A stretch of 64,000 nt of DNA from Pseudomonas syringae (GCF_000737245.1 NZ_JPQU01000019.1:62001-126000), one strand, 5' to 3'. Positions 8,804 through 17,669 are shown, counted from the stretch's first letter. Translations and numbers: made by a program. Notes: generated by a model not told the origin, from the letters alone.

Positions 8804-9325
8804 ATGCGGCGTTTGTTACTGGTTTTGCTGTTATCGATCAGCCCACCGTTGTGGGCTGCCGAGCCGCAGGTGCTGACGTGGGAAGACATGATCCCGCCTG
8901 ACGCCCCCAAAATCGCGCCCATTACCGCCCCGATTCATAACCTGTCCGGGCTGTCCGATGCGCTGTCGGTGGAGTCCGCGCCAGCAGCTCACCAACAGGC
9001 GCCTCACGCTCCGGTGGTCAAGGCGCTGGACGGGAAAAACGTTCGCCTGCCTGGCTACATCGTGCCACTGGAAGTCAGTGAAGAAGGCCGGGTGACTGAG
9101 TTTCTGCTCGTGCCGTATTTCGGCGCGTGCATCCATGTTCCGCCACCGCCTTCGAACCAGATCGTGCATGTCACCAGCGAGCTGGGGGTGAAGGTCGAGG
9201 AGCTTTATCAGCCGTACTGGATCGAAGGGCCGATGCAGGTCAAAGCGACCTCCAGTGAACTGGCTGATGCAGGCTATCAGATGGAAGCCGACAAGATCCT
9301 GGTCTATGAGTTGCCTGATACATAG
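8804..9325 (+). CDS. Exported DUF3299 protein of the zinc-limitation operon
   Basis: A 173-residue secreted protein with signal peptide MRRLLLVLLLSISPPLWA. The DUF3299 domain spans about residues 20-170; its hallmark is the GACIHVPPPPSNQ motif near residues 108-120, with one Cys and one His that may bind a metal. Other family marks are GYIVPLE and YWIEGPM. An ATG at 8789 overlaps the permease stop, but GAGG at 8791-8794 is spaced for the ATG at 8804, which also gives the better signal peptide. It corresponds to PA4066. Its function is unknown; linkage makes a role in envelope zinc handling likely. Confidence 0.87.
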   Translation: MRRLLLVLLLSISPPLWAAEPQVLTWEDMIPPDAPKIAPITAPIHNLSGLSDALSVESAPAAHQQAPHAPVVKALDGKNVRLPGYIVPLEVSEEGRVTEFLLVPYFGACIHVPPPPSNQIVHVTSELGVKVEELYQPYWIEGPMQVKATSSELADAGYQMEADKILVYELPDT

Positions 9326-9365
9326 GTCTATTGGAGGGCAGTTTACCTGCAAAGTCGCGCGATCC

Positions 9366-9460
9366 CGTGGGACCGGCTTTTAGCCGGGAAGAGGCCAGTA
9401 CACTCACTACGATCTTCTTCGCCTGGAATTTTGCCTTCCCGGCTGAAGCCGGTCCCACGT
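9366..9460. repeat. REP pair (family B)
   Basis: Inverted arms at 9366-9391 and 9436-9460 both contain GTGGGACCGGC and CCGGGAAG. One arm has TTTTAGCC and the other GAAGCC in the loop, so this copy has diverged from the 5891 pair. It lies between the zinc-limitation operon and oprG. Confidence 0.88.
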
Positions 9461-9487
9461 CATTTCGAGGGCTTCATCGCGTTTTCA

Positions 9488-9501
9488 TTGAGCTGTGTCA
9501 A
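9488..9501 (+). promoter_or_regulatory. Candidate ANR/FNR box upstream of oprG
   Basis: TTGAGCTGTGTCAA is a perfect outer dyad TTGA-N6-TCAA and differs from the consensus TTGAT-N4-ATCAA by one base in each half. It ends 64 bases before the oprG ATG. P. aeruginosa oprG is known to respond to anaerobiosis through ANR. Binding here is inferred. Confidence 0.5.
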
Positions 9502-9565
9502 AGCCGCCCTTTAGACGGGCCGTAACATTGGCAACAGACAAATTGAACCGCCTTTTGGAGCCCCC

Positions 9566-10252
9566 ATGAACAAGACCTTGCTCAGCGCTTCCCTTTTCGC
9601 GCTGGCCCTCAGCACCCCTTTCGCAGCCCAGGCTTACGAGGCCGGTGATTTCATCGTCCGCGCCGGTGTGGCACACGTCGAGCCCAACGAAGACAGCGGC
9701 GAAATCCGTCTGGACGGCAGCAAGGTCTCCGGCACCAAAGCGACCGTTAATGGCGAAAACCAACTCGGCCTGACGTTCGGCTACATGATCACTCCCCACG
9801 TCGGCATCGAACTGCTGGCGGCCACGCCGTTCAGCCACACCGTTTCGGTCAAAGGTCTGGGCGCGGGCCTGGATGGCAAGTTGGGTGACATCAAGCAACT
9901 GCCTCCAACGCTGTCGTTGCAGTACTACCCGATGGAAGCTTCGTCGAAGTTTCAGCCCTACGCGGGTATCGGCATCAACTACACCACCTTTTTCGACACA
10001 GACCTCACTGGCAATCGCAAAAGCCAGGGCTTCAGCAACCTGAAACTGAAAGACTCGGTGGGTCTGGCCGGTCAGATCGGTATGGACTACCTGTTGACTG
10101 ACAACATTCTGCTCAACGCATCGGTCTGGTACATAGACATCGACACCGAAGCCACCGTTGATGGTCCGTCTGCGCTGAGCGTGGGCAAGACCAAGGTTGA
10201 TGTGGATATCGACCCATGGGTTTACATGGTGGGTGTTGGTTACAAGTTCTGA
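9566..10252 (+). CDS. oprG: OprG, OmpW-family outer-membrane protein
   Basis: A 228-residue eight-stranded outer-membrane barrel. The signal peptide MNKTLLSASLFALALSTPFAAQA is followed by YEAGDFIVRAGVAHVEPNE, a typical OmpW N-terminus. Alternating beta strands run through the protein, with YAGIGINYTTFF near 132-143 and the final strand WVYMVGVGYKF ending in Phe as BAM substrates do. OmpW proteins open laterally and pass small hydrophobic molecules. A GGAG site lies upstream of the ATG. The gene is monocistronic between a REP pair and a strong bidirectional terminator. Confidence 0.95.
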   Translation: MNKTLLSASLFALALSTPFAAQAYEAGDFIVRAGVAHVEPNEDSGEIRLDGSKVSGTKATVNGENQLGLTFGYMITPHVGIELLAATPFSHTVSVKGLGAGLDGKLGDIKQLPPTLSLQYYPMEASSKFQPYAGIGINYTTFFDTDLTGNRKSQGFSNLKLKDSVGLAGQIGMDYLLTDNILLNASVWYIDIDTEATVDGPSALSVGKTKVDVDIDPWVYMVGVGYKF

Positions 10253-10266
10253 GGATTCACCTTTTC

Positions 10267-10360
10267 TGTAGGAGCGAGCTTGCTCGCGAAGGGGCCGGGA
10301 CATCAGCATATATTTCGGAAGGCAGGAACATTGCCTTCGCGAGCAAGCTCGCTGCCACAG
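10267..10360. repeat. REP pair (family C)
   Basis: Inverted arms containing GGAGCGAGCTTGCTCGCGAA (10271-10290) and the complement near 10335-10360; the right arm has one change (GCTGCCACAG for GCTCC...). The same family makes up the tandem array at 17056-17660. It lies just after oprG. Confidence 0.88.
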
Positions 10361-10432
10361 GTCCTGTGTTTGCTGCGCGACAGCGCGGCGTCTGGACGAC
10401 GAGGGATCTACTACAGGAATATCAGCAGGCGT

Positions 10433-10461
10433 AAAAAAAGCACCTCATCGGTGCTTTTTTT
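10433..10461. terminator. Bidirectional intrinsic terminator between oprG and the epimerase gene
   Basis: AAAAAAGCACC-TCAT-CGGTGCTTTTTTT-type hairpin: A-tract, five- to six-base GC stem, four-base loop and T-tract on both strands. It can end oprG (plus) and the epimerase transcript (minus). Confidence 0.85.
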
Positions 10462-10479
10462 GTGCCTGCAAATCCAGCC

Positions 10480-11409
10480 TTATCGCCCCAGCAACTTCGC
10501 CAATCCAACCTGCAATGGCGTTGGCTCGCCAAGCTTGAACCGCGCCAGCAAACGCTGATTGTTGGCTCGAGAGTGACGGATGTCGCCGGAGCGTGCTGCC
10601 TGATAAGTGACTTCAGACTGTTTGCCCACCACGTCTGCCAGCGCCACCAGCAGTTGATTCAACGAGGTGGTGTTATTCAAACCGACGTTCACCGCGCCCT
10701 GCTCGACCTGCGGCAGGTCCAACGCCTGGGTCAGTAACTTGACCACGTCGCCGACGTAGAAGAAATCCCGGGTTTGCTCGCCATCGCCAAACACCGCAAT
10801 GGGCAGCCCCTTCTCAGCGCGCTCGGCAAAGATGCTGATCACGCCGGAGTACGGCGAGGACGGGTCCTGGCGCGGGCCAAAGATATTGAAGAAGCGGAAA
10901 ATCACCGGCTCGAGACCATGCTGGCGGCCGTAGAAATCAAGGTAGTATTCGCTGGACAACTTGTCCGAGGCGTAGGGCGTCAACGGTGCCTTGGGTGTGT
11001 CTTCGCTGATTGCTTCGCCTTCGCCGTTGTTGCCATACACCGCTGCGCTGGAAGCAAATACCACGCGTTTGATGCCGGCCTCGCGCATGGCTTCGCACAC
11101 GTTCAGAGTGCCGATGAAGTTGCTTTGATGGGTGCGCACCGGGTCGTCCACGGAGGCTTGAACCGAGGCGACAGCCGCCAGGTGCACAACCGCCTTACAG
11201 CCCTGAACAGCGCGAGCCACCAGCTTAGCGTCGGCCACATCGCCTTCGATCAGTTCGACCCGAGGGTTATCCAGCGGCAGGTTGCTGCGCTTGCCTGTGG
11301 ACATATCATCAAGAACACGCACCGCATGCCCCTGGGCCAGGAGCGCATCGGTCAGATGTGAGCCGATGAAACCGGCACCGCCGGTGATGAGAACAGGAGC
11401 ATCAGACAT
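10480..11409 (-). CDS. NAD-dependent epimerase/dehydratase (UDP-glucose 4-epimerase-like)
   Basis: A 309-residue extended short-chain dehydrogenase. The NAD-binding TGGAGFIGSHL is near residues 9-19, SSAAVYG near 117-123 supplies the catalytic Ser, and YASDK near 143-147 is the Tyr-x3-Lys pair. RFFNIFGPRQDP and GDGEQTRDFFYVGDV are typical of nucleotide-sugar epimerases. The exact sugar is not determinable. The open frame reaches 11568, but that part overlaps the upstream gene; the ATG at 11409 begins MSDAPVLITGG, the proper N-terminus. It overlaps the preceding gene by eight bases. It corresponds to PA4068. Confidence 0.9.
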   Translation of the reverse strand: MSDAPVLITGGAGFIGSHLTDALLAQGHAVRVLDDMSTGKRSNLPLDNPRVELIEGDVADAKLVARAVQGCKAVVHLAAVASVQASVDDPVRTHQSNFIGTLNVCEAMREAGIKRVVFASSAAVYGNNGEGEAISEDTPKAPLTPYASDKLSSEYYLDFYGRQHGLEPVIFRFFNIFGPRQDPSSPYSGVISIFAERAEKGLPIAVFGDGEQTRDFFYVGDVVKLLTQALDLPQVEQGAVNVGLNNTTSLNQLLVALADVVGKQSEVTYQAARSGDIRHSRANNQRLLARFKLGEPTPLQVGLAKLLGR

Positions 11410-12286
11410 GTCGGTAGTAACGATCCAGGAGGCTCGGCAGCCCGGCACGCCAGGCGCGGGGCTTGATACCAAAGGTATGAAGAATTTTCTTGCAGGCCAG
11501 CACGCCATGTTGCGGCTCATCGCTCGCATCGGCACCGGCGGCATGGGCCTGGGCGGTGGGTGACTCAATCGCCAGCGGATGCAACAACTGTGCTTCGGTC
11601 AGGATCGCCTGCCCCAGCGCCAGCGGTGTGGTCGCTTCATGCCCGGCGTAGTGGTAAGTGCCCCACAACGGCGATTCGCAATCCAGCTGCTTGAGGACGG
11701 CGATGATCACCCGGGCGGCATCGTCCACCGGCGTGGGGTTGCCACGGCGGTCATCGGCCATCAGCAGCTCTTGCGGTAGCTTGGCGCGGGTCAGGAAACG
11801 CCCCAGTACACCGTCGGGGCTGTCATCGAGCAACCAGCCGAAACGCAGCAACAAGTGCTGTGGGCAGGTGGCGCGCACGCTTTGCTCGATACGCAACAAG
11901 GCCTGACCGCGCAGCCCGAGGGGCACCGGCTCGTCTTTTTCGCTGTAGGCCGTCGCACGAGAACCGTCGAATACCCGGTAGCTGGACGGCTGCAACAGGG
12001 TGATGTTGTGGTGCTGGCACAGTTCCGCCAGACGCTCGACTGAGCGCTCCTGGCTATTCAAGCGGGCCTCGCTCACTGTTTCGGCCTGAAACCAGTCGAA
12101 ATAGTAGGCAAGGTTGATCAAGGCATCGGGACGGGTGTCATCGAGCAATTGCGTCAGACTCGCTGCGTCCCAGCCATCTTGCGGCGGACGCGGTGCCAGG
12201 AAGCCAATGTCTTCCTCGGCACCCAGACGAATCAGCGCCTGCCCAAGGGCATTCCCGCCGCCCAACAGCATAAGGCGCATTCGCAT
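11402..12286 (-). CDS. Sugar-nucleotide reductase-like protein (RmlD superfamily)
   Basis: A 294-residue atypical SDR protein. A Rossmann start MLLGGGNALGQALIRLGA (about residues 6-23) and DALINLAYYFDWFQAE (about 54-69) fit the dTDP-4-dehydrorhamnose reductase superfamily; LQPSSYRVFDG near 100-110 is where the active-site Ser/Thr would be, but the Tyr-x3-Lys pair is not evident, so catalytic competence is uncertain. It starts at ATG 12286 (a second ATG lies two codons in; neither has a clear ribosome site). The stop overlaps the epimerase start by eight bases, so the two form one operon, as PA4069-PA4068. Confidence 0.8.
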   Translation of the reverse strand: MRMRLMLLGGGNALGQALIRLGAEEDIGFLAPRPPQDGWDAASLTQLLDDTRPDALINLAYYFDWFQAETVSEARLNSQERSVERLAELCQHHNITLLQPSSYRVFDGSRATAYSEKDEPVPLGLRGQALLRIEQSVRATCPQHLLLRFGWLLDDSPDGVLGRFLTRAKLPQELLMADDRRGNPTPVDDAARVIIAVLKQLDCESPLWGTYHYAGHEATTPLALGQAILTEAQLLHPLAIESPTAQAHAAGADASDEPQHGVLACKKILHTFGIKPRAWRAGLPSLLDRYYRHV

Positions 12287-12715
12287 AGGGTCAGCAGGCT
12301 CGGTATCAAATTCACTGAAAATATAAGTGTAAAACGCCAACAAACATATCACGTTGCCGCTTATCCCCCAACCGTTAGGGTGTGAGGGGGATTTCTCGGC
12401 TGCACGCAAACACAGGATTAAAGCGAGACCTTGTGGGAGCGGTGTTCCTCTGTAGGAGCGCGCTTGCCCGCGATGAACGATGATGCGGTATGTCTGCCAG
12501 ACCAAGGTGACTGGTTCGCGGGCAAGCCTCGCTCCAACGGATCGGTGATCGCCTGTGGGAGCGGTGCTTGCCCGCGATGAACGATGATGCGGTATGTCTG
12601 AAAAACCGAGTCGCCTGCATCGCGGGCAAGTACCGCACACATAAAGCGATCCAGCGTTCCAACCACCGATCAGAAGCGCTTGCATCTTCCCGGCAGCACC
12701 CTCATTAATTCGCCC
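12287..12715. other. Intergenic region with REP elements
   Basis: These 429 bases lie between divergent genes and hold no convincing gene. The left 120 bases are the upstream region of the RmlD-like gene, including an AT-rich segment at 12308-12345. The centre is a compound REP locus (12432-12645). A TTG at 12680 could extend lhr by 12 residues. Confidence 0.75.
12432..12645. repeat. Compound REP locus with an internal 34-base direct repeat
   Basis: Two inverted REP pairs of family A follow one another (arms near 12451-12475 with 12513-12535, and 12553-12580 with 12617-12640). The segment 12463-12496 recurs exactly at 12567-12600, offset 104 bases, showing that one pair arose by duplication of the other. 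The intervening parts differ. Confidence 0.85.
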
Positions 12716-15700
12716 ATGAATCTTCCCCACATCATTGATCCGGCGCTCGACGGTTTTCATCCGGCGGTCAGCGCGTGGTTTCGCAGTACTTTTCCTGCGG
12801 TGACGCCCGCTCAGGCTCAGGCGTGGCCGTTGATCAAGGCCCGGCGCTCGACCTTGATTGCTGCGCCTACCGGCTCCGGGAAAACCCTGACCGCGTTTCT
12901 TGCCGTGCTAGACGATCTGGTCCATCAGGGCCTTGAGCACGGCGGCGAGTTGCCGGAGCAGACCTTTGTGGTTTACGTCTCGCCCCTCAAGGCGCTGTCC
13001 AACGACATCCAGATCAATCTGCAAAACCCGCTGGCCGGGATCACCGCGCAGTTGCAACACATGGGCCTGCCGCCGTTGCGCATAAACACAGCAGTACGCA
13101 CCGGTGATACGCCACAGAAAGATCGCTCGGCAATGCGCAAGAACGCCCCGCATATTCTGGTCACCACCCCAGAGTCGTTGTACGTATTGCTCGGTTCGGA
13201 TTCCGGACGACGCATGCTCGCCAGTACCCGCACGGTGATCGTCGACGAAATCCACGCCATCGCCGCCAGCAAACGCGGCAGTCATCTGTCGTTGAGCCTC
13301 GAACGTTTGCAAGCCCTGTGCGGCGAGCCGTTGCTGCGCATTGGTTTGTCGGCGACCCAAAAGCCCATCGAGTTGGTGTCGCGGTTTCTGGTTGGCGCTG
13401 ATCCAGTCAAACGCCCCTGCGCCATTGTCGATATTGGCCACGCACGGCCACGGGATCTGGGTATCGAGGTGCCGCCCGTAGCGCTCGGGCCGGTCATGGC
13501 CAATGACGTCTGGGAACTGGTGTACGACCGCCTTGCTGAACTGACCAGCGAGCACCGCACCACGCTGATTTTCGTCAACACCCGGCGTATGGCGGAACGC
13601 ATGGCCCGGCACTTGAGCGAGCGCCTGAGCAAAGACGCGGTTGCCGCCCACCACGGTAGCCTGGCCAAAGAGCAGCGCCTGGATGCCGAGCAACGCCTCA
13701 AGCGTGGTGACTTGCAGGTATTGATCGCAACAGCGTCGCTAGAACTGGGGATCGATATCGGCGACGTGGATCTGGTTTGCCAGATTGCCTCACCCCGCTC
13801 CATCTCCGCGTTTCTGCAAAGGGTCGGCCGCTCCGGGCACCACGTCGGCGGCACGCCCAAAGGCCGGCTGTTTGCCACTTCCCGGGACGACTTGATTGAA
13901 TGCGCGGCGCTGCTGGACTGCGTGCGGCGCGGCGAGCTGGATATCTTGCAGATCCCCAAGGCGCCGCTGGACGTGCTCGCGCAACAGATCGTCGCCGAAG
14001 TGAGTTTGCAGGAATGGCACGAACAAGAGTTGCTGGACATGTTCCGGCAGGCGTCGCCTTATGCCGAGCTGGACGCTGACCATTATCAGGCGCTGCTGAG
14101 CATGCTGGCCGAGGGCTACAGCGGTCGTCAGGGCGTGCGCAGCGCTTATCTACACCGCGATGCCCTGACTCGCACCCTGCGCGGTCGAAGAGGCAGCAAG
14201 CTGACAGCCGTCACCAGCGGCGGGACCATTCCAGACAACGCCGACTACAGCGTGATCCTCGAACCCCAGGCGCTGAACATCGGCACGGTCAACGAAGACT
14301 TCGCGGTGGAAAGCATTGCTGGCGACATCTTTCAGCTGGGCAACACCTCGTATCGCATCCTGCGCATCGAGACCGGTCGCGTGCGGGTTGAAGACGCTCA
14401 GGGCCAGCCGCCCAACATTCCGTTCTGGCTGGGTGAAGCGCCGGGGCGCAGCGATGAATTGTCCTTCGCTGTCGCACGCCTGCAAGGTCAGATCGATGAA
14501 ATACTGGGCGCGCATCCCGGCGATTTGCAACCCTGCACCGACTGGCTGATCGACACCCTCGGTCTGAATCTGGCCAGCGCCGAGCAACTGGTGGATTACC
14601 TGGCGCGGACCCGTTCAGTGCTCAGCGCCCTGCCCTCGCAAGACACGCTGATCATGGAACGCTTTTTCGACGAGTCCGGTGGCACGCAGTTAATCATCCA
14701 CACGCCGTTTGGTAGCCGGATCAATCGCGCCTGGGGCCTGGCATTGCGCAAACGCTTCTGTCGCACCTTCAATTTCGAATTGCAAGCGGCGGCCAGTGAA
14801 GATGCCATCGTGCTGTCGCTGTCCACCAGTCACAGTTTTGCCTTGGATGAAGTCTGGCGTTACTTGAATTCCAACAGCGCCGAACATCTGCTGATTCAGG
14901 CGGTGCTGGATGCGCCACTCTTCGGCGTGCGTTGGCGCTGGAATGCGGGCACTGCGCTGGCTCTGCCGCGCTATAGCGGCGGACGCAAAGTCGCCCCGCA
15001 ACTGCAACGGATGAAAAGCGAAGATTTGATCGCCACGGTATTTCCCGACCAGATCGCCTGCCTGGAAAATATCGTCGGCGAGCGAGAAGTGCCGGACCAT
15101 CCGCTGATCGAACAAACCCTCGATGACTGTCTGCACGAAGCTATGGATGCCGAAGGCTGGCTGGCGCTTCTGCGGCGCATGGAAAGCGGCGACGTGCGGC
15201 TGATTGCCAAGGACTTGCCTGCGCCCTCCCCCCTCGCGGCGGAAATCCTCAATGCTCGGCCCTATGCCTTTCTCGACGATGCACCCTTGGAAGAGCGCCG
15301 CACCCAAGCGGTGCTCAACCGGCGCTGGAGCGATCCGCAATCGTCAGACGATCTGGGTGCACTGGATGCCGAGGCCATTGTGGCGGTGGGTGAAGAAGCC
15401 TGGCCGCAACCGCAGAACATCGACGAGATGCATGAAGCGCTGATGAGCCTCGGCTGTATTGGCGGCGCCGAGGCAGGAGCGCAGCCGGACTGGATGAAAT
15501 GGCTGGAAAATCTGGCCCGCTCAGGCCGGGCGACGCGCTTGCAGGTCAGCGTCGATCAGGCGGTGTGGATCGCCATTGAGCGCCTGACGTGCCTGCACGC
15601 TATTTATCCACAAGCTGAAATGCATCCGCAGCTTGAGGCTCTGAAAGATTTCGATGAGACCTGGGACCGCGACGAGGCGATTGTCGAAGTGGTCCGTGCG

Positions 15701-17038
15701 CGCCTGAGTGGCTTTGGTCCATTGCCGGTGCGATCCATTGCCGAACCTTTGGCGTTGAGCGCCAGCAGCGTGACTCAGGCACTGGCTCGACTGGAAAGTG
15801 AAGGCTATGTGTTGCGCGGCCGCTTCAGCCCCGGCGCCAGCGAAGATCAATGGTGCGAGCGGCACTTGCTGGCGCGGATTCATCGCTACACGGTCAAACG
15901 CCTGCGTCGTGAAATAGAGCCGGTGTCGTTGCAGGACTTCATGCGGTTTCTGTTCGACTGGCAGCATTTATCGACCAGCACCCGCAGCCAGGGACAGGCC
16001 GCGCTGCCGGAAATCATTGGCCAACTGGAAGGCTTCAGCGCCGCAGCGGGCGCGTGGGACAGCGACCTGCTGCCCGCGCGGCTCAAGGATTACTCGCAAA
16101 GCTGGCTGGATGAAATCTGCCGTTCGGGCAAAGTGGTCTGGACGCGGCTGGCCGCCAATGGCAAACCCGGCGCTGCCGCGTTGCGCAGTACGCCGATTGT
16201 GTTGTTGCCGCGCAGTCAACTGAGCTTGTGGAGCGGGCTCACCGGACAGTCGTTACCCGAGGAGCTTTCGTTAAAGGCGCAGAAGGTTCATGCCGCCCTC
16301 GCCAGCCATGGCGCGATGTTTTTCGATGAGCTGATCAGCGAAGCCCGCCTATTGCGCGCCGAACTGGAAATCGCCTTGCAGGAGTTGGTCGCGGCGGGGT
16401 TGGTCAATGCTGACAGCTTTGCTGGTTTGCGCGCGCTCATCACGCCCGCCAGCAAACGCTCGGCGCATACCAGCCGACGCAATCGTGGGGCCTTCATTGG
16501 CGGCATGGACGATGCCGGACGCTGGGCATTGTTACGGCGCGCGCCGCTGCCAATCGCCACGGAGAGCAAGCGCCCTCAAGCCATTGACCCGACTGTTCTG
16601 GAGCATATTGCGATGACCTTGCTGCGCCGATACGGCGTGGTGTTCTGGCGATTGCTGGAGCGGGAAGCCGACTGGCTGCCGAGCTGGCGGGAGTTACTGC
16701 GCACCTTCCACCGCCTGGAAGCGCGGGGTGAAATACGCGGCGGGCGGTTTGTCAGTGGGTTGGCAGGCGAACAGTTTGCGCTGCCTGAAGCGATCCCTGT
16801 GCTGCGTGAAATCCGCAAGCGACCACTGGACGGCAGCCTGATCAGCCTCAGCGGCGTCGACCCGCTGAATCTGGTGGGCACGCTGCTTCCTGGCAGCAAA
16901 GTCCCGGCGCTGGTGGGTAATCGCCTGGTCTACCGCGACGGCATCCCCGCCGCCGCAATCATCGCCGGTAAACCGCAGTATTGGCTGGAGCTGGATCAAC
17001 AGGCCATGGCACAGGTGCGGGATCGATTGTTGCGGTAG
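12716..17038 (+). CDS. lhr: Lhr, large helicase-related protein (DEAD/DEAH box)
   Basis: A 1440-residue superfamily 2 helicase. Walker A is AAPTGSGKTLTAF near residues 47-59, the DEIH box is VDEIHAIAASKRGSHLS near 174-190, motif III is GLSATQKP near 212-219, and motifs V/VI are ATASLELGIDIGDVD near 338-352 and QRVGRSGH near 370-377. After the Lhr-core (about 1-840) comes a long C-terminal region (about 850-1440) with winged-helix-like parts and the Lhr-CTD, so this is the long bacterial form. E. coli Lhr is a 3'-5' helicase with linked DNA glycosylase activity. An upstream TTG at 12680 could add 12 residues; neither start has a strong ribosome site. Flanked on both sides by REP arrays. Confidence 0.93.
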   Translation: MNLPHIIDPALDGFHPAVSAWFRSTFPAVTPAQAQAWPLIKARRSTLIAAPTGSGKTLTAFLAVLDDLVHQGLEHGGELPEQTFVVYVSPLKALSNDIQINLQNPLAGITAQLQHMGLPPLRINTAVRTGDTPQKDRSAMRKNAPHILVTTPESLYVLLGSDSGRRMLASTRTVIVDEIHAIAASKRGSHLSLSLERLQALCGEPLLRIGLSATQKPIELVSRFLVGADPVKRPCAIVDIGHARPRDLGIEVPPVALGPVMANDVWELVYDRLAELTSEHRTTLIFVNTRRMAERMARHLSERLSKDAVAAHHGSLAKEQRLDAEQRLKRGDLQVLIATASLELGIDIGDVDLVCQIASPRSISAFLQRVGRSGHHVGGTPKGRLFATSRDDLIECAALLDCVRRGELDILQIPKAPLDVLAQQIVAEVSLQEWHEQELLDMFRQASPYAELDADHYQALLSMLAEGYSGRQGVRSAYLHRDALTRTLRGRRGSKLTAVTSGGTIPDNADYSVILEPQALNIGTVNEDFAVESIAGDIFQLGNTSYRILRIETGRVRVEDAQGQPPNIPFWLGEAPGRSDELSFAVARLQGQIDEILGAHPGDLQPCTDWLIDTLGLNLASAEQLVDYLARTRSVLSALPSQDTLIMERFFDESGGTQLIIHTPFGSRINRAWGLALRKRFCRTFNFELQAAASEDAIVLSLSTSHSFALDEVWRYLNSNSAEHLLIQAVLDAPLFGVRWRWNAGTALALPRYSGGRKVAPQLQRMKSEDLIATVFPDQIACLENIVGEREVPDHPLIEQTLDDCLHEAMDAEGWLALLRRMESGDVRLIAKDLPAPSPLAAEILNARPYAFLDDAPLEERRTQAVLNRRWSDPQSSDDLGALDAEAIVAVGEEAWPQPQNIDEMHEALMSLGCIGGAEAGAQPDWMKWLENLARSGRATRLQVSVDQAVWIAIERLTCLHAIYPQAEMHPQLEALKDFDETWDRDEAIVEVVRARLSGFGPLPVRSIAEPLALSASSVTQALARLESEGYVLRGRFSPGASEDQWCERHLLARIHRYTVKRLRREIEPVSLQDFMRFLFDWQHLSTSTRSQGQAALPEIIGQLEGFSAAAGAWDSDLLPARLKDYSQSWLDEICRSGKVVWTRLAANGKPGAAALRSTPIVLLPRSQLSLWSGLTGQSLPEELSLKAQKVHAALASHGAMFFDELISEARLLRAELEIALQELVAAGLVNADSFAGLRALITPASKRSAHTSRRNRGAFIGGMDDAGRWALLRRAPLPIATESKRPQAIDPTVLEHIAMTLLRRYGVVFWRLLEREADWLPSWRELLRTFHRLEARGEIRGGRFVSGLAGEQFALPEAIPVLREIRKRPLDGSLISLSGVDPLNLVGTLLPGSKVPALVGNRLVYRDGIPAAAIIAGKPQYWLELDQQAMAQVRDRLLR

Positions 17039-17669
17039 CCGAGATAGCTACGATCCCTGTGGGAGCGAGGCTTGCCCGCGAATCGGTCGACGCGATTTGT
17101 CAGTTACACCGCATTATCGTTCTTCGCGGGCAAGCACCGCTCCCACAGAAGATCATCGAACCCGTTGGAGCGAGGCTTGCCCGCGAAAGGGCAGGTACAG
17201 CCGCCACATCTCCGAGGCTGAACCAATGCCTTCGCAAGCAAGCTTGCTCCCACAGGGTATTCGGAATGTCTGTTGGAGCCGGGTTCGGCGATCTTCCGTG
17301 GGAGCGAGCTTGCTCGCGAAGGTGCCGGTACAGCCGCCACATCTCCGAGGCGGAACCAATGCCTTCGCAAGCAAGCTTGCTCCCACAGGGTATTGGGAAT
17401 GTCTGTTGGAGCCGGGTTCGGCGATCTTCCGTGGGAGCGAGCTTGCTCGCGAAGGTGCCGGTACAGCCGCCACACCTCCGAGGCTGAACCAATGCCTTCG
17501 CAAGCAAGCTTGCTCCCACAGGGTATTGGGAATGACTGTTGGAGCCGGGTTCGGCGATCTTCCGTGGGAGCGAGCTTGCTCGCGAAGGTGCCGGTACAGC
17601 CGCCACATCTCCGAGGCTGAACCTATGCCTTCGCAAGCAAGCTTGCTCCCACAGGTTTTACTTCTGCGC
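17039..17669. other. Intergenic region filled by REP array
   Basis: No gene is credible in these 631 bases between the convergent lhr and mechanosensitive-channel genes. Open frames crossing it on both strands arise from the repeats themselves (translations repeat the same 44-residue pattern). No separate intrinsic terminator was seen; the REP hairpins may serve to protect or end both messages. Confidence 0.85.
17056..17660. repeat. Tandem REP (BIME) array with 133-bp units
   Basis: The left part is a family A pair (17056-17148). From about 17166 the array is of family C: TGTTGGAGCCGGGTTCGGCG recurs at 17271, 17404 and 17537, exactly 133 bases apart, and each unit holds a REP (GGAGCGAGCTTGCTCGCGAA) and an inverted partner (TTCGCAAGCAAGCTTGCTCC) around a conserved spacer (GCCGGTACAGCCGCCAC...). 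A first, more divergent unit lies at about 17166-17270. The units differ by only a few substitutions. Confidence 0.93.

Noticed and set aside
17056-17660. Possible CRISPR array
   Set aside because: The periodic units are 133 bases, spacers are conserved, and each repeat is an inverted REP; no cas genes are present.
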